DNA of 64,000 nt from Trichobilharzia regenti (lineage: Eukaryota > Platyhelminthes > Trematoda > Strigeidida > Schistosomatidae), in the NCBI GenBank assembly GCA_944472135.2, contig OX235267.1, positions 22,613,452-22,677,451 of the forward strand. The letters are read 5' to 3'. Positions within the stretch are counted from its first letter, which is position 1. Each line of letters opens with the position of its first letter. The notes beneath the pieces are model-generated. The model had not been told where the DNA came from. It did no database searches and worked only from the letters and a program-made list of their open reading frames with translations. Both the position numbers and the translations under genes were made by a program. Positions 45,237-57,104 of the stretch are shown here, in pieces.

Positions 45237-46922
45237 ATGCCTGGGTCAAATAAGGGACAGAGTGTCTTGGATGCAAACAGGAAAGTAAGTCATGGTGACT
45301 TGTCTGTTACTTGTGACGATGTGTCTGATGTTAAGCATGACATGGTTGATGTTACCGTTTCGCCGTTCAGGGATAATAGTAACATCAAACTCCCTAAATT
45401 AGAACCACGGTGTTTTGATGGAAACCCGGCTGATTATTTACAATTTGCAAAGGAGTTTGAGATCATGTTGAGTAGTTTTCTATCAAGTGGTGAATTGAAG
45501 TTATTGTATTTGATGAGATATTGCACTGGAGATGCTGCAAGAGCTATACAGTGCTGTAAGTTTATGAAGCCAAAAGAGGGCTACGATGAGGCTATGAGCA
45601 TATTACGTCAAAGGTTTGGAAGACCTTCGATGATTGCAAGGAAATTACTCGAGGGTGTTAAGGGTAATGGTGGTCAATTACAGGATGACTCCCAGGCACT
45701 CACTGAGTTTTTAGATAATTTGCTAATTTACAAGAATGGAATGATTTCGATGAATCGCGTGAGTGACCTCAACTCGAGTTTTATACTAGAAGTAATAGCA
45801 AGACGTCTACCTACTCGACTGCAAAGGAAGTGGGTGAAGATGAGCTCCCGTATGGAGGATGAGGGTATCGAGCCAAAGTTTGATGATATGCTGAAACTGG
45901 TAAAGAAGAGTGTCAATCAATCGATGAGCAAGTTTGCCAGTATATTTAATCTCACCCCTAGAATAGAGCAGTCTGAGATCAAAATGCAATCATTGATGAC
46001 GAGTAGGCCTCAGAGAGGTGGATATCGAGAAGACTCCATGATGTCTAGTAATGCATATAGACCTAGTGAGTGTAACAGCTTTCGTAGTACATCCTCAACA
46101 GATAAGTTGCAAGATGCAAGACAAACACGGTTGTGGTTTACACGTTTGCAAGAGGTGCATGCAAAGGTGAGCTGTGAATCAGTGAACAAGTTCAGTGATA
46201 AGCTAAATGTAAACTCCAGACCTGACTCCGAATTGTGTGACGATAACGGTGCGGTCAGGAAGTCTGTAGTTACAACTGGTAAGCCGTTGTTGAATAGAGT
46301 GTCACAGAATAGAGTTACTGCTTCAGGGTGCAGTTCTGACTCCAAAAGTTTACAAGGTATAACTAGTCAGAGTGAAGATATAAAACCTTTAATGATTTGT
46401 GAGGAGGAACCAAAATTGTCTACTTCTGTTATTAAAGAGTTTGAAAATGATGAACTTGACGGTAAAATGAATATTTGTGGTAATGATCATGATAGTGTAG
46501 ATTTGTCTCTGGTTGATCATGATGAAATGGGGGGAATGCCTACTACCGCTAAGTTAAATAAAGGTTCTGTACAACTTGAACGTGAAGTAGAATTAAATGC
46601 AGTTGCAGAAGGCATGCATACTTGTCAAACCGTCAGTGTAATTGATCAGCGTGTAGCCCACCTATCATCAGATGATAGTGCTAAACCCGAACTAGTAGTG
46701 AAAGACAGCAGTGGTGGTAATCTTGCAGTTGGACAACTATCTGAAAGCCGAAAAAGAACAGCTTCTGATCCACAGCTAAGTTCATCACCTTGTGTCACTC
46801 AGTCATCGTTGGTGTTTTCATCCACAATGCAACAGATGCCCATCACCTCAAGTATCTTCTGCAATGACTATGATAGTATTGGTACATTTGAAAAGACGAA
46901 AGATATTGCTCAGTTTAGTTAG
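45237..46922 (+). CDS. BEL/Pao-like Gag protein of LTR element copy 1 (561 aa)
   Basis: Capsid-type protein. Residues about 51-130 (KLPKLEPRCFDGNPADYLQF, LYLMRYCTGDAARAIQ, ILRQRFGRP) follow the BEL/Pao Gag pattern (LPKLexxxFdGdp...F, YLxxxlxGeAaraI, LxxrFG) known as DUF1759. Residues 130-235 continue as a helical Gag region. The C-terminal half is polar and low in hydrophobics, and no CCHC zinc knuckle is visible, which is unusual. The stop at 46920-46922 is TAG where the related copy has GAG; beyond it the same frame stays open to 47184. Start ATG at 45237 lies about 145 nt after the LTR and is conserved in copy 2. Confidence 0.85.
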   Translation: MPGSNKGQSVLDANRKVSHGDLSVTCDDVSDVKHDMVDVTVSPFRDNSNIKLPKLEPRCFDGNPADYLQFAKEFEIMLSSFLSSGELKLLYLMRYCTGDAARAIQCCKFMKPKEGYDEAMSILRQRFGRPSMIARKLLEGVKGNGGQLQDDSQALTEFLDNLLIYKNGMISMNRVSDLNSSFILEVIARRLPTRLQRKWVKMSSRMEDEGIEPKFDDMLKLVKKSVNQSMSKFASIFNLTPRIEQSEIKMQSLMTSRPQRGGYREDSMMSSNAYRPSECNSFRSTSSTDKLQDARQTRLWFTRLQEVHAKVSCESVNKFSDKLNVNSRPDSELCDDNGAVRKSVVTTGKPLLNRVSQNRVTASGCSSDSKSLQGITSQSEDIKPLMICEEEPKLSTSVIKEFENDELDGKMNICGNDHDSVDLSLVDHDEMGGMPTTAKLNKGSVQLEREVELNAVAEGMHTCQTVSVIDQRVAHLSSDDSAKPELVVKDSSGGNLAVGQLSESRKRTASDPQLSSSPCVTQSSLVFSSTMQQMPITSSIFCNDYDSIGTFEKTKDIAQFS

Positions 46923-47186
46923 AATAAGCCAAGTGTAAACGAGAGAGTAATTGTTAAATTGACTTGCACGAATAAAGGCATTTCTAGTTTCAAGTTACTA
47001 ATTGAATGTTATTATCTTTGGTGTAAATTACTCTGTTTCTACACTTGGTTGATGAGATATGTCGTGTGTTTGTTGGTCATCTATATTCTACGATACAATG
47101 ACATGAGCGTGTTGCCGTTCAGATTTGAGGATATAGCTCATAGGAGGAAGTTAGCAAATGAACTCTGCAACGATTTTCCAACCTGA
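46923..47186 (+). pseudogene. C-terminal hydrophobic extension of the Gag ORF (after a TAG)
   Basis: In frame with the Gag ORF after the TAG at 46920. It contains a strongly hydrophobic segment (LWCKLLCFYTWLMRYVVCLL then VIYILRY) followed by LPFRFEDIAHRRKLANELC. Copy 2 preserves this region (to 62869) with few changes. Looks like a membrane anchor; no homologue recognised. Confidence 0.55.
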
Positions 47187-47189
47187 AGC

Positions 47190-47640
47190 GTCAACCTGAG
47201 AAGGGTTGTAGGCGTACTGGTGTAAGTCCTACAATTCTTCAAAGGGTAGCGCATCAATGAGCAGCCCAATGTGCTCGGCGTGTGATTTTGTACATATGTT
47301 CATATTGCATATACTGAATTGATATCATCTTTCATCTATCTGTTGGTAATTCTGTTTGTGTCCGGACGACTTCCACTTGTATCATCAACCTGAGAAGGAA
47401 TGTAGGCGTACTGCTGTAAGTCCTACAGTTCTTCAAGGGTAGTTTGTCGTGCCACAATCCACAACATATGATGTGTTGATTGTACTTATGTTTGTGTTAA
47501 ATAATTGTGTGAGTTCCAATTGATGTAATTGTTGGTTAATCTTGTTTGTGTCCGGACATTCCACAACTTACAATCGTCAACCTGTGAAGGGTTGCAGGCC
47601 TATAGGTGTGAGTCCTGCGATTCTTCAAAGGAATTCCATC
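47190..47640 (+). repeat. Three diverged repeats of about 193 bp, each with a long hairpin
   Basis: Units begin TCAACCTGAGAAGG or TCAACCTGTGAAGG at 47191, 47385 and 47577. Units 2 and 3 are preceded by TTTGTGTCCGGAC. Each starts with a 13-bp stem and a 15-nt loop (47200-47240, 47394-47434, 47586-47626). Confidence 0.85.
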
Positions 47641-48325
47641 AAGACATGAACTGCGAGTTTGTGTGTACTGTTTGTATATATGTGTGGTGTGTCATATCAA
47701 TTGGTGGTGTTTTGGATTCATTGTGTTTACTCGTTGTTTTCGTACCTTAATGTTATTGCAAAATTTTGTTAAAATTTTCGTCGTGATTACGTCTGAAGTT
47801 GTTTCTAGTCTTCTACATCCCTGAATGAATTGATTGATTTTAGAGACAGCAGATGGGTCGTATACGCCGGGGAGGCTATTGCTGAGAATGAAATGCACAC
47901 GGAGATAATTGTTAGCTGTGGTCCCACACGCCGGGGAGTGGGAGTGTAAACGACTGAGGCTCGCATACGTCATCGTTACTAGAATTGAGGCAGAATGAGT
48001 GACAAGCGATTTCGGTGGTAATTGGTAGTGAGTAGATAAGAGGATGAGCGTAGAGTATCGTGAGGTGCTGCCATGGTCACGTTGCATTCTGCAAGAGTCA
48101 TTCTAGCAAGTGGCGATTGTGTTGCAAGAGGTCGCTTTTGTCTGGAGGCGCAGGTCGTCATTGATGTGTGAGATTGTGCTGTGAGTATGCTTGTGGTGTG
48201 TTGGCTTTTCTGTTTGTTTTCCATTTCAGCTCTGTCCGTGTGACCCAGGTTCTCACAATGACATCCAAGTCAACGTGTATTGGTCGTGAAGGAAAAAAGG
48301 GTTGGATCCCTTTTTTGCCGGGGAG

Positions 48326-48645
48326 TGTCAATGGAGTTGAAGATTGAACGATCAATTCTTGGTTGTTTGCTTAAAATCAACTTCCCCAATTTTCGCGGAG
48401 GCATCATTAAGCCAGTCGTCATCTCACCGGTCGCTTTTCAGAAAGAAGTCCGGAGAAAGCCGTCAGAAACCTTGGTTGTATAGTTGGCTATATGTTGGTT
48501 TTAGAATTATGAATTCTCGAGTCGCCAACCTGTGTTCTGGTTTTTGCGTCCGTTCGCACTAAGCCTTTCTGAGAAGCTTCGAGGGACAGTGTGAGGCCTA
48601 GCGTATCAAGAGGTGGGCATAAACGGTTTACGAGACGTGGCTGAT
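48326..48645 (+). repeat. 3' LTR of gag-only element, copy 1
   Basis: The first 80 bp are identical to the 5' LTR. The middle has diverged and is shorter. Similarity ends near CGAGACGTGGCTGATA. Confidence 0.75.
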
Positions 48646-48923
48646 AGCCAGCGTTGACCAAGAATTAACTTGGAAACTTCTTGAACACTAAGGAATGCAG
48701 TGCCCATGCGGTGGTTGACAATTTCTATCTCTGCGTTGTTTAAATACTTACTGTTGCTTGTAAATATATTTCTTATACGAATTGAATAATAATTCCGCCA
48801 AGTACAAATTCCTAAATTCATCCCTCTCTGTGTTGTTGGTTGATTTTTTGTATTTCGGCCACTGCAAAATACTACTATTGAAAATAATTACAATGTTTTG
48901 GCGTCGCTACCGAACCAAGTAAT

Positions 48924-49073
48924 CTTGGAATGTTTCCTATGAATGGTTCACCGCGGGAAATCGCTGATTATCTTGAATGCTGTGACTCATGCATGTCGAA
49001 GAATATTCGTGATGACAGAATGTCGGCTCATTTGATTACTGCTATTGGGCTAGGTGCATTCAGCCTAGTGTAA
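48924..49073 (+). pseudogene. Short retroelement Gag fragment (Gypsy-like)
   Basis: The frame reads PREIADYLECCDSCMSKNIR then DDRMSAHLITAIGLGAFSLV, which resembles the N-terminal Gag of Gypsy-type elements (EYLERFE..., DDRMSAYLLTxIGxxAYxLL). Only 50 codons, and it ends at TAA. Low certainty. Confidence 0.45.
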
Positions 49074-49216
49074 ACCCTTTCATTTCCAGGTAAACCAATT
49101 TCATTTCGTCATTTAATTCAAACTCATTCAACATCAATTCAAACTACCTTACAAACTGTGGGTGATCAGCTGTGTTTCTGTCGAAACAACGAGGTTAAAA
49201 TTTGGGCCTATTATCC

Positions 49217-52200
49217 GGCAGCCTGTAGACGGCCGTAGGTCATTTGATCAGCTGATGGATATTGGCGTTATTTTTGGAAAATACGTCAAGGTCAGGTATT
49301 TTTTCGTTGTTTTACACACTTTTTACATATATTCCAGCTAAAATTTGATGAAATACGGCGTATTTAGCAGAAATAGGCAATGGTGGTGTCCTTATCCGGC
49401 CATAGCTTACAGGCAGTTTGCAGTTTGTTGAGAAAATGTACTTTTCCGTTCAGAATATGTCGAATTACTTGAAGACACATGTTATAGCGACCATTTCGTG
49501 AATTTTTTTGCATTTTAATGGATTACGCATGGACGTGAGGTGGGATAGCTCGTTTTGGTAATTATTTCATTTACTTTGTTGTGCACTTTTCCTATTGCTG
49601 ACAAGGCTCCTCCACATGTATTTCTTTAAGGAAAAATCTGCAGAAATACTTAGATATTATATACGCATAGTATTTCCTTATTTTATGACATAAACTTGAC
49701 TTTTGCAGGCAGATGCAACATCGATTTTGTATAATTGAAAAATGTCTATTGACGTAATTATATACAATTCAACTAATTATTTCGTCATTTCAAACATATT
49801 TCATGGTTAATTATTGTGTTTACACTGATAACAATGTCTACATCTGTATAATTCTTATGTTCTTTTTCAGATAATATCTACTTTCGGGAATTTCATGGAT
49901 TTGGGTGATAGAGAAAAAGATACCTGCGCTGCTGTCGATTTTGTATTACATGTTAATTCATTAATAAATGTATTCCTCGTTATTCGTTTGTTTATTCTAC
50001 TTGATAAGACCAAATATTAGCCCTTGCGTAATCTGTGAGTTATAGAGTATGTGAGGCTATCTTTAAAATACTAAGTAGGACCAGATATTCAGAGAAGCCT
50101 ATTTGTAAAAAACTTATGTTGTAGTCAAATAAAGTAAATATGTTCGAATCGTAGAGGAGGTACTGCGATTATAAATCATTTTGAGTTATCTATCATCTTA
50201 GTAGAATACACAAACTGATTCGCGAATCATAGTTACAAAGTGAAAATAAATCTACTTAAGATAGTGTGCTTGTGATAGACCATACCTATACTGTTAGATG
50301 TGTAACTCAGTGCAACTACGGTTATCATAATAATTAAAAACAGAATGCCTAGGGTTCTCAGCCAAAGAACACGATACGTTGCTATCTGCCCATATAATCA
50401 CGTAGACAAATCTCTTCCAGACGCCGCATTTATTCCTAACAGTTTACCCTCAACTTCTAACTTAGCACGTGCTACTTATGTTACTGGAACACAATCGCAT
50501 TACAACAGAAGGAAGACAGATTCACTGAAAAATAGTTTATTAAACAAAAAATTAGATTTGAAATGTACTTATGAGTAGTCCTCTGTTACCATCAATAAGT
50601 TCCATCTGCGTGCACGGCGCATATATGTTTTTCCATAGGTCTGAAAAGGTTTAAGAAAAGAATAATTAACTTGGGTATTACATGCATGATCTGAATAAAA
50701 AAATTTTCCTGATAAGCATTTACAAGTAATCACTTTACAAACAATATATAAATGTAGCCCAATAGTTTTCACTAAAGCGACTTCGCAACTTATCGTTGGT
50801 CGATATCTAGTAGGTCCATCGAAGCATGATGAAATGATAAAATTATTTAATGACAAGTTATGCAGTAGTTTTCAAAGTTTGTACAAATATTTTAGCAAAA
50901 ATGACAACCACTTTATGACAAATAATAGGTCTTGACAGCAATAATAATAACATTCATGTTCATAGTGACTATAAAAACAATAATAGGTATTATTATCTCA
51001 ACGAATTCATCATTAAATTAGATATACGACTGATAACAATACAATCATATCAAATAAATGTATCACTTAATCTTAAGAAGCATGTGTTTACTTACTTTCA
51101 CTGTATTCTCTCAATACTGACGTGCTCAACAAGCTTATTCCAACTGAATTTAAGATTAATTCTGAACGTGAGTGGAGATCCCGTTTATGTCAAATAAAAA
51201 CATGTAACTTACATGTATTACGCTGCTTACGAAGACATCTGGTACCTGCATGTCGATCGTCGTGACAAGAAGACAGTTAATCTAGGTTTACCTACATATA
51301 CAAAAGAAAAAAAAGTGTATACATGTATATAATAATAATACATAATCTCATAAAAACATATAAATTTACATGAAAATGCATGCCAGTTTTACAGGCACGA
51401 TCAAGTGTGGTATAATGTCAAACCTTAGATTGTCTACAAGTTAACAACGTTTCAACAGCTAAATGTTTGATATATATATATATATATAAATACACTGATT
51501 GTCTGAACCAGGCCGTATAGTTATTGAATCGTACAGTTGTCCTCCAGGTTGAGCGGGAAAATCGACTTCGTTTCGTTTTCATCCCGTGGTTGTCGGCATA
51601 CGATAACCAACCAATATTGAGGTAGGTACAGCGTTAACAAGGGATTGAAAGCTGTTTTAGAAAAGTAAAAGTGCTGAGGTGAATCAATAAAGTGTAATGC
51701 AAAAGGTAAGTGCGAGTATCACTAATAAATGCATTAATAAAGGAAACTCCCTAGGCTGACAACGTTCATTTGGAATGTATAATGCTTCCCGAAAAGTATG
51801 TACTAACGTGTTGTCCACTTTCGGTTTTAATACATTTTTCCTCATGCGGATTTTTTCTCTTTTTACCGTTTTGTGCATGTCGTGCACAACCGTACCCTAC
51901 AGGGAATAGGAATAGAATAAGTCGAATCAAACTCATAAAGAGCTATAAAATGTTAGGTTTAATGGAATATATTGAGAATCAAGTAAAGACGTTATTAGAA
52001 AATGAATGAGATAAGACATTGTGAAGTGGCATTTAAAGATCCGACAATGGACAGCAAGTTAACTTATAAGATGCCCCATTAATCTGTGCAGAGCTCATGT
52101 GGTCGCATCTCAACAATAGGCTGAGCGAATGGTATATATTTAAAAGGCAGAATCATGATCTGTCTAGGCGTTCATTATTATCTTTTTCAAGATAAAGATC

Positions 52201-53477
52201 TAAGCCCTCAAAAAAATCAGAAATATCTCGAGCCGTCAAATTGCATGTTGCTGTTCCTGCAGAATGGGGCGATTCACCTTAGTGACCACCACCATATCTA
52301 CTGATCAGCTGGCGCCACCTTCCCTCCTTTTTTGATGTTAGGCTCTGAGACTACGATTATTATGGCTACCGCAAATATATTGCTTGGTACCAGACATGTT
52401 CGTACCTCATATTCCATCTCCCTAGCTTTCTAAATGAGTGCTTCCAATAGGTCTCCACATACATCTTTATGAACATATTATATATGTGTGCATGCGTCCT
52501 AATGAACAGATTACTTTACAAGAAGTAAAAACCTTAAAGAGTAAAAAGAACAGGTTTTGTGAATATTGGAGCGAGATTCAGGAAAACAATATAGTTAGGG
52601 AACGATGTAGGTGATATGAACTGAAGGTAAGGTCGGTTGGCAGGAGTTAGTGTACTAAATTATCATGACAGTCTTATATATAGTAAACATTTGACATTTC
52701 AAATTAACCTGTCTACATATATTATAAAAATATATTAACAGAACCAACAAAATTTCAGCATTTGGTTAACAATAATACAGAAGGGTAGTTAGTACTACAG
52801 GTAGGCGTAAAGCAAATATGTGATAAGAGCATAATCAGTGTCATAATTCGTATTATCAAAGAATACATTAGGCTCAATAACTGAGTGTTATAAAGGAAAT
52901 AAGAGCGGTAAACCAAGAGAACATTTGCCACATAAGTATTTTAATCATTTTAAGTATTTCAATGACAATCTAATTTCAAGTATTGAACCTACGTAATTAC
53001 TAAGTATTATTATGTTAGTCTGGGAACTAGTGTACTTTCTGTAGTGGTATGCTTCATTAACCATGCCGATTTTATTATGATTAGCCAGACCACTGTGCAT
53101 ATTATACTTATTTAAGGATCTCTGAAAATAATGGACAAGCGACAATTGAAGTTGCGTGAAGTTATTACTTCTTCGGAACATTGTTTGCATTCTTGACACT
53201 CCTGAAAAGTCCTCAGATCTTAGTTTGGAATGAATTCGTCGAATTCAGCAAATAAATTCACCGCTATATCATTTCTTTCCTGAGCTGTAATAGTTTGTGT
53301 TGTTAATTATCTCTCCAATGTGATAAAACGCTCACGGAAATTCAGAACTTAACCAAGCAGCAAAATGATGTTTGAAATTACCTCAACTCGAATGACAAAC
53401 TGGCCAATCACGAGCGAGCGAATCGCTTGTTCATCTCATTCGCGGTCACTCAAAATTACGGCCGTCTACAGGCTGCC
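49217..53477 (+). mobile_element. TIR element without recognised transposase, copy 2 (4.26 kb)
   Basis: Same 21-bp TIRs as copy 1 (49217-49237, 53457-53477), flanked by a perfect 9-bp duplication CTATTATCC (49208-49216 and 53478-53486). Relative to copy 1 it contains an extra segment of about 1.7 kb (about 51301-53035). Several small frames are shared with copy 1, including one starting IISTFGNF after an AG acceptor (near 49870) and one at 50345-50578. No transposase recognised. Confidence 0.85.
50345..50578 (+). other. Short conserved ORF inside TIR element copy 2
   Basis: A 77-aa frame beginning MPRVLSQRTRYVAICPYNHV. The counterpart in copy 1 is at 26583-26855 (minus). Function unknown. 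Confidence 0.3.
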
Positions 53478-53593
53478 CTATTATCCCCAAACTTCGAAAC
53501 ATGAACAACACATTCACCATACTGAGCATCATACATATCATTACAATTAACAAGCAACTAAGCATTATAATAATTTATATTTTCATATAAACT
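51361..53593. repeat. Tandem unit 1 of a 2.23-kb triplication
   Basis: Starts TAAATTTACATGAAAATGC. Includes a TA run, part of the extra segment in TIR element copy 2, the right end of that element (to 53477) and 116 bp of its flank. Confidence 0.92.
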
Positions 53594-55824
53594 TAAATTT
53601 ACATGAAAATGCATGCCAGTTTTACAGGCACGATCAAGTGTGGTATAATGTCAAACCTTAGATTGTCTACAAGTTAACAACGTTTCAACAGCTAAATGTT
53701 TGATATATATATATATATAAATACACTGATTGTCTGAACCAGGCCGTATAGTTATTGAATCGTACAGTTGTCCTCCAGGTTGAGCGGGAAAATCGACTTC
53801 GTTTCGTTTTCATCCCGTGGTTGTCGGCATACGATAACCAACCAATATTGAGGTAGGTACAGCGTTAACAAGGGATTGAAAGCTGTTTTAGAAAAGTAAA
53901 AGTGCTGAGGTGAATCAATAAAGTGTAATGCAAAAGGTAAGTGCGAGTATCACTAATAAATGCATTAATAAAGGAAACTCCCTAGGCTGACAACGTTCAT
54001 TTGGAATGTATAATGCTTCCCGAAAAGTATGTACTAACGTGTTGTCCACTTTCGGTTTTAATACATTTTTCCTCATGCGGATTTTTTCTCTTTTTACCGT
54101 TTTGTGCATGTCGTGCACAACCGTACCCTACAGGGAATAGGAATAGAATAAGTCGAATCAAACTCATAAAGAGCTATAAAATGTTAGGTTTAATGGAATA
54201 TATTGAGAATCAAGTAAAGACGTTATTAGAAAATGAATGAGATAAGACATTGTGAAGTGGCATTTAAAGATCCGACAATGGACAGCAAGTTAACTTATAA
54301 GATGCCCCATTAATCTGTGCAGAGCTCATGTGGTCGCATCTCAACAATAGGCTGAGCGAATGGTATATATTTAAAAGGCAGAATCATGATCTGTCTAGGC
54401 GTTCATTATTATCTTTTTCAAGATAAAGATCTAAGCCCTCAAAAAAATCAGAAATATCTCGAGCCGTCAAATTGCATGTTGCTGTTCCTGCAGAATGGGG
54501 CGATTCACCTTAGTGACCACCACCATATCTACTGATCAGCTGGCGCCACCTTCCCTCCTTTTTTGATGTTAGGCTCTGAGACTACGATTATTATGGCTAC
54601 CGCAAATATATTGCTTGGTACCAGACATGTTCGTACCTCATATTCCATCTCCCTAGCTTTCTAAATGAGTGCTTCCAATAGGTCTCCACATACATCTTTA
54701 TGAACATATTATATATGTGTGCATGCGTCCTAATGAACAGATTACTTTACAAGAAGTAAAAACCTTAAAGAGTAAAAAGAACAGGTTTTGTGAATATTGG
54801 AGCGAGATTCAGGAAAACAATATAGTTAGGGAACGATGTAGGTGATATGAACTGAAGGTAAGGTCGGTTGGCAGGAGTTAGTGTACTAAATTATCATGAC
54901 AGTCTTATATATAGTAAACATTTGACATTTCAAATTAACCTGTCTACATATATTATAAAAATATATTAACAGAACCAACAAAATTTCAGCATTTGGTTAA
55001 CAATAATACAGAAGGGTAGTTAGTACTACAGGTAGGCGTAAAGCAAATATGTGATAAGAGCATAATCAGTGTCATAATTCGTATTATCAAAGAATACATT
55101 AGGCTCAATAACTGAGTGTTATAAAGGAAATAAGAGCGGTAAACCAAGAGAACATTTGCCACATAAGTATTTTAATCATTTTAAGTATTTCAATGACAAT
55201 CTAATTTCAAGTATTGAACCTACGTAATTACTAAGTATTATTATGTTAGTCTGGGAACTAGTGTACTTTCTGTAGTGGTATGCTTCATTAACCATGCCGA
55301 TTTTATTATGATTAGCCAGACCACTGTGCATATTATACTTATTTAAGGATCTCTGAAAATAATGGACAAGCGACAATTGAAGTTGCGTGAAGTTATTACT
55401 TCTTCGGAACATTGTTTGCATTCTTGACACTCCTGAAAAGTCCTCAGATCTTAGTTTGGAATGAATTCGTCGAATTCAGCAAATAAATTCACCGCTATAT
55501 CATTTCTTTCCTGAGCTGTAATAGTTTGTGTTGTTAATTATCTCTCCAATGTGATAAAACGCTCACGGAAATTCAGAACTTAACCAAGCAGCAAAATGAT
55601 GTTTGAAATTACCTCAACTCGAATGACAAACTGGCCAATCACGAGCGAGCGAATCGCTTGTTCATCTCATTCGCGGTCACTCAAAATTACGGCCGTCTAC
55701 AGGCTGCCCTATTATCCCCAAACTTCGAAACATGAACAACACATTCACCATACTGAGCATCATACATATCATTACAATTAACAAGCAACTAAGCATTATA
55801 ATAATTTATATTTTCATATAAACT
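53594..55824. repeat. Tandem unit 2
   Basis: Matches unit 1 wherever compared except the length of the TA run (two bases shorter). Contains a duplicated right TIR with CTATTATCC. Confidence 0.92.
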
Positions 55825-57104
55825 TAAATTTACATGAAAATGCATGCCAGTTTTACAGGCACGATCAAGTGTGGTATAATGTCAAACCTTAGATTGTCTA
55901 CAAGTTAACAACGTTTCAACAGCTAAATGTTTGATATATATATATATATATAAATACACTGATTGTCTGAACCAGGCCGTATAGTTATTGAATCGTACAG
56001 TTGTCCTCCAGGTTGAGCGGGAAAATCGACTTCGTTTCGTTTTCATCCCGTGGTTGTCGGCATACGATAACCAACCAATATTGAGGTAGGTACAGCGTTA
56101 ACAAGGGATTGAAAGCTGTTTTAGAAAAGTAAAAGTGCTGAGGTGAATCAATAAAGTGTAATGCAAAAGGTAAGTGCGAGTATCACTAATAAATGCATTA
56201 ATAAAGGAAACTCCCTAGGCTGACAACGTTCATTTGGAATGTATAATGCTTCCCGAAAAGTATGTACTAACGTGTTGTCCACTTTCGGTTTTAATACATT
56301 TTTCCTCATGCGGATTTTTTCTCTTTTTACCGTTTTGTGCATGTCGTGCACAACCGTACCCTACAGGGAATAGGAATAGAATAAGTCGAATCAAACTCAT
56401 AAAGAGCTATAAAATGTTAGGTTTAATGGAATATATTGAGAATCAAGTAAAGACGTTATTAGAAAATGAATGAGATAAGACATTGTGAAGTGGCATTTAA
56501 AGATCCGACAATGGACAGCAAGTTAACTTATAAGATGCCCCATTAATCTGTGCAGAGCTCATGTGGTCGCATCTCAACAATAGGCTGAGCGAATGGTATA
56601 TATTTAAAAGGCAGAATCATGATCTGTCTAGGCGTTCATTATTATCTTTTTCAAGATAAAGATCTAAGCCCTCAAAAAAATCAGAAATATCTCGAGCCGT
56701 CAAATTGCATGTTGCTGTTCCTGCAGAATGGGGCGATTCACCTTAGTGACCACCACCATATCTACTGATCAGCTGGCGCCACCTTCCCTCCTTTTTTGAT
56801 GTTAGGCTCTGAGACTACGATTATTATGGCTACCGCAAATATATTGCTTGGTACCAGACATGTTCGTACCTCATATTCCATCTCCCTAGCTTTCTAAATG
56901 AGTGCTTCCAATAGGTCTCCACATACATCTTTATGAACATATTATATATGTGTGCATGCGTCCTAATGAACAGATTACTTTACAAGAAGTAAAAACCTTA
57001 AAGAGTAAAAAGAACAGGTTTTGTGAATATTGGAGCGAGATTCAGGAAAACAATATAGTTAGGGAACGATGTAGGTGATATGAACTGAAGGTAAGGTCGG
57101 TTGG
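55825..57104. repeat. Tandem unit 3 (partial)
   Basis: Identical to the other units up to AAGGTCGGTTGGC, then passes into a diverged relative of 52660-53020 (57105-57480). Confidence 0.9.

Larger units (their letters stand above)
44735..48645 (+). mobile_element. Gag-only LTR retroelement, copy 1
   Basis: LTRs start TGTCAATGGAGTTGAAG (44735 and 48326). The body encodes only a BEL/Pao-like Gag. No protease, RT, RNase H or integrase motif lies between the Gag ORF and the 3' LTR (47187-48325), so it must rely on enzymes of another element. The body ends in an A-rich tract and GCCGGGGAG before the 3' LTR (polypurine tract). The two LTRs differ a lot after their first 80 bp, which points to age or recombination. 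No target duplication found. Confidence 0.85.

Noticed and set aside
51684..56473. Repeated 67-aa and 79-aa ORFs at 51684, 53915 and 56148
   Set aside because: They recur only because the DNA is tandemly triplicated. Opposite-strand overlap and lack of any family argue against genes.
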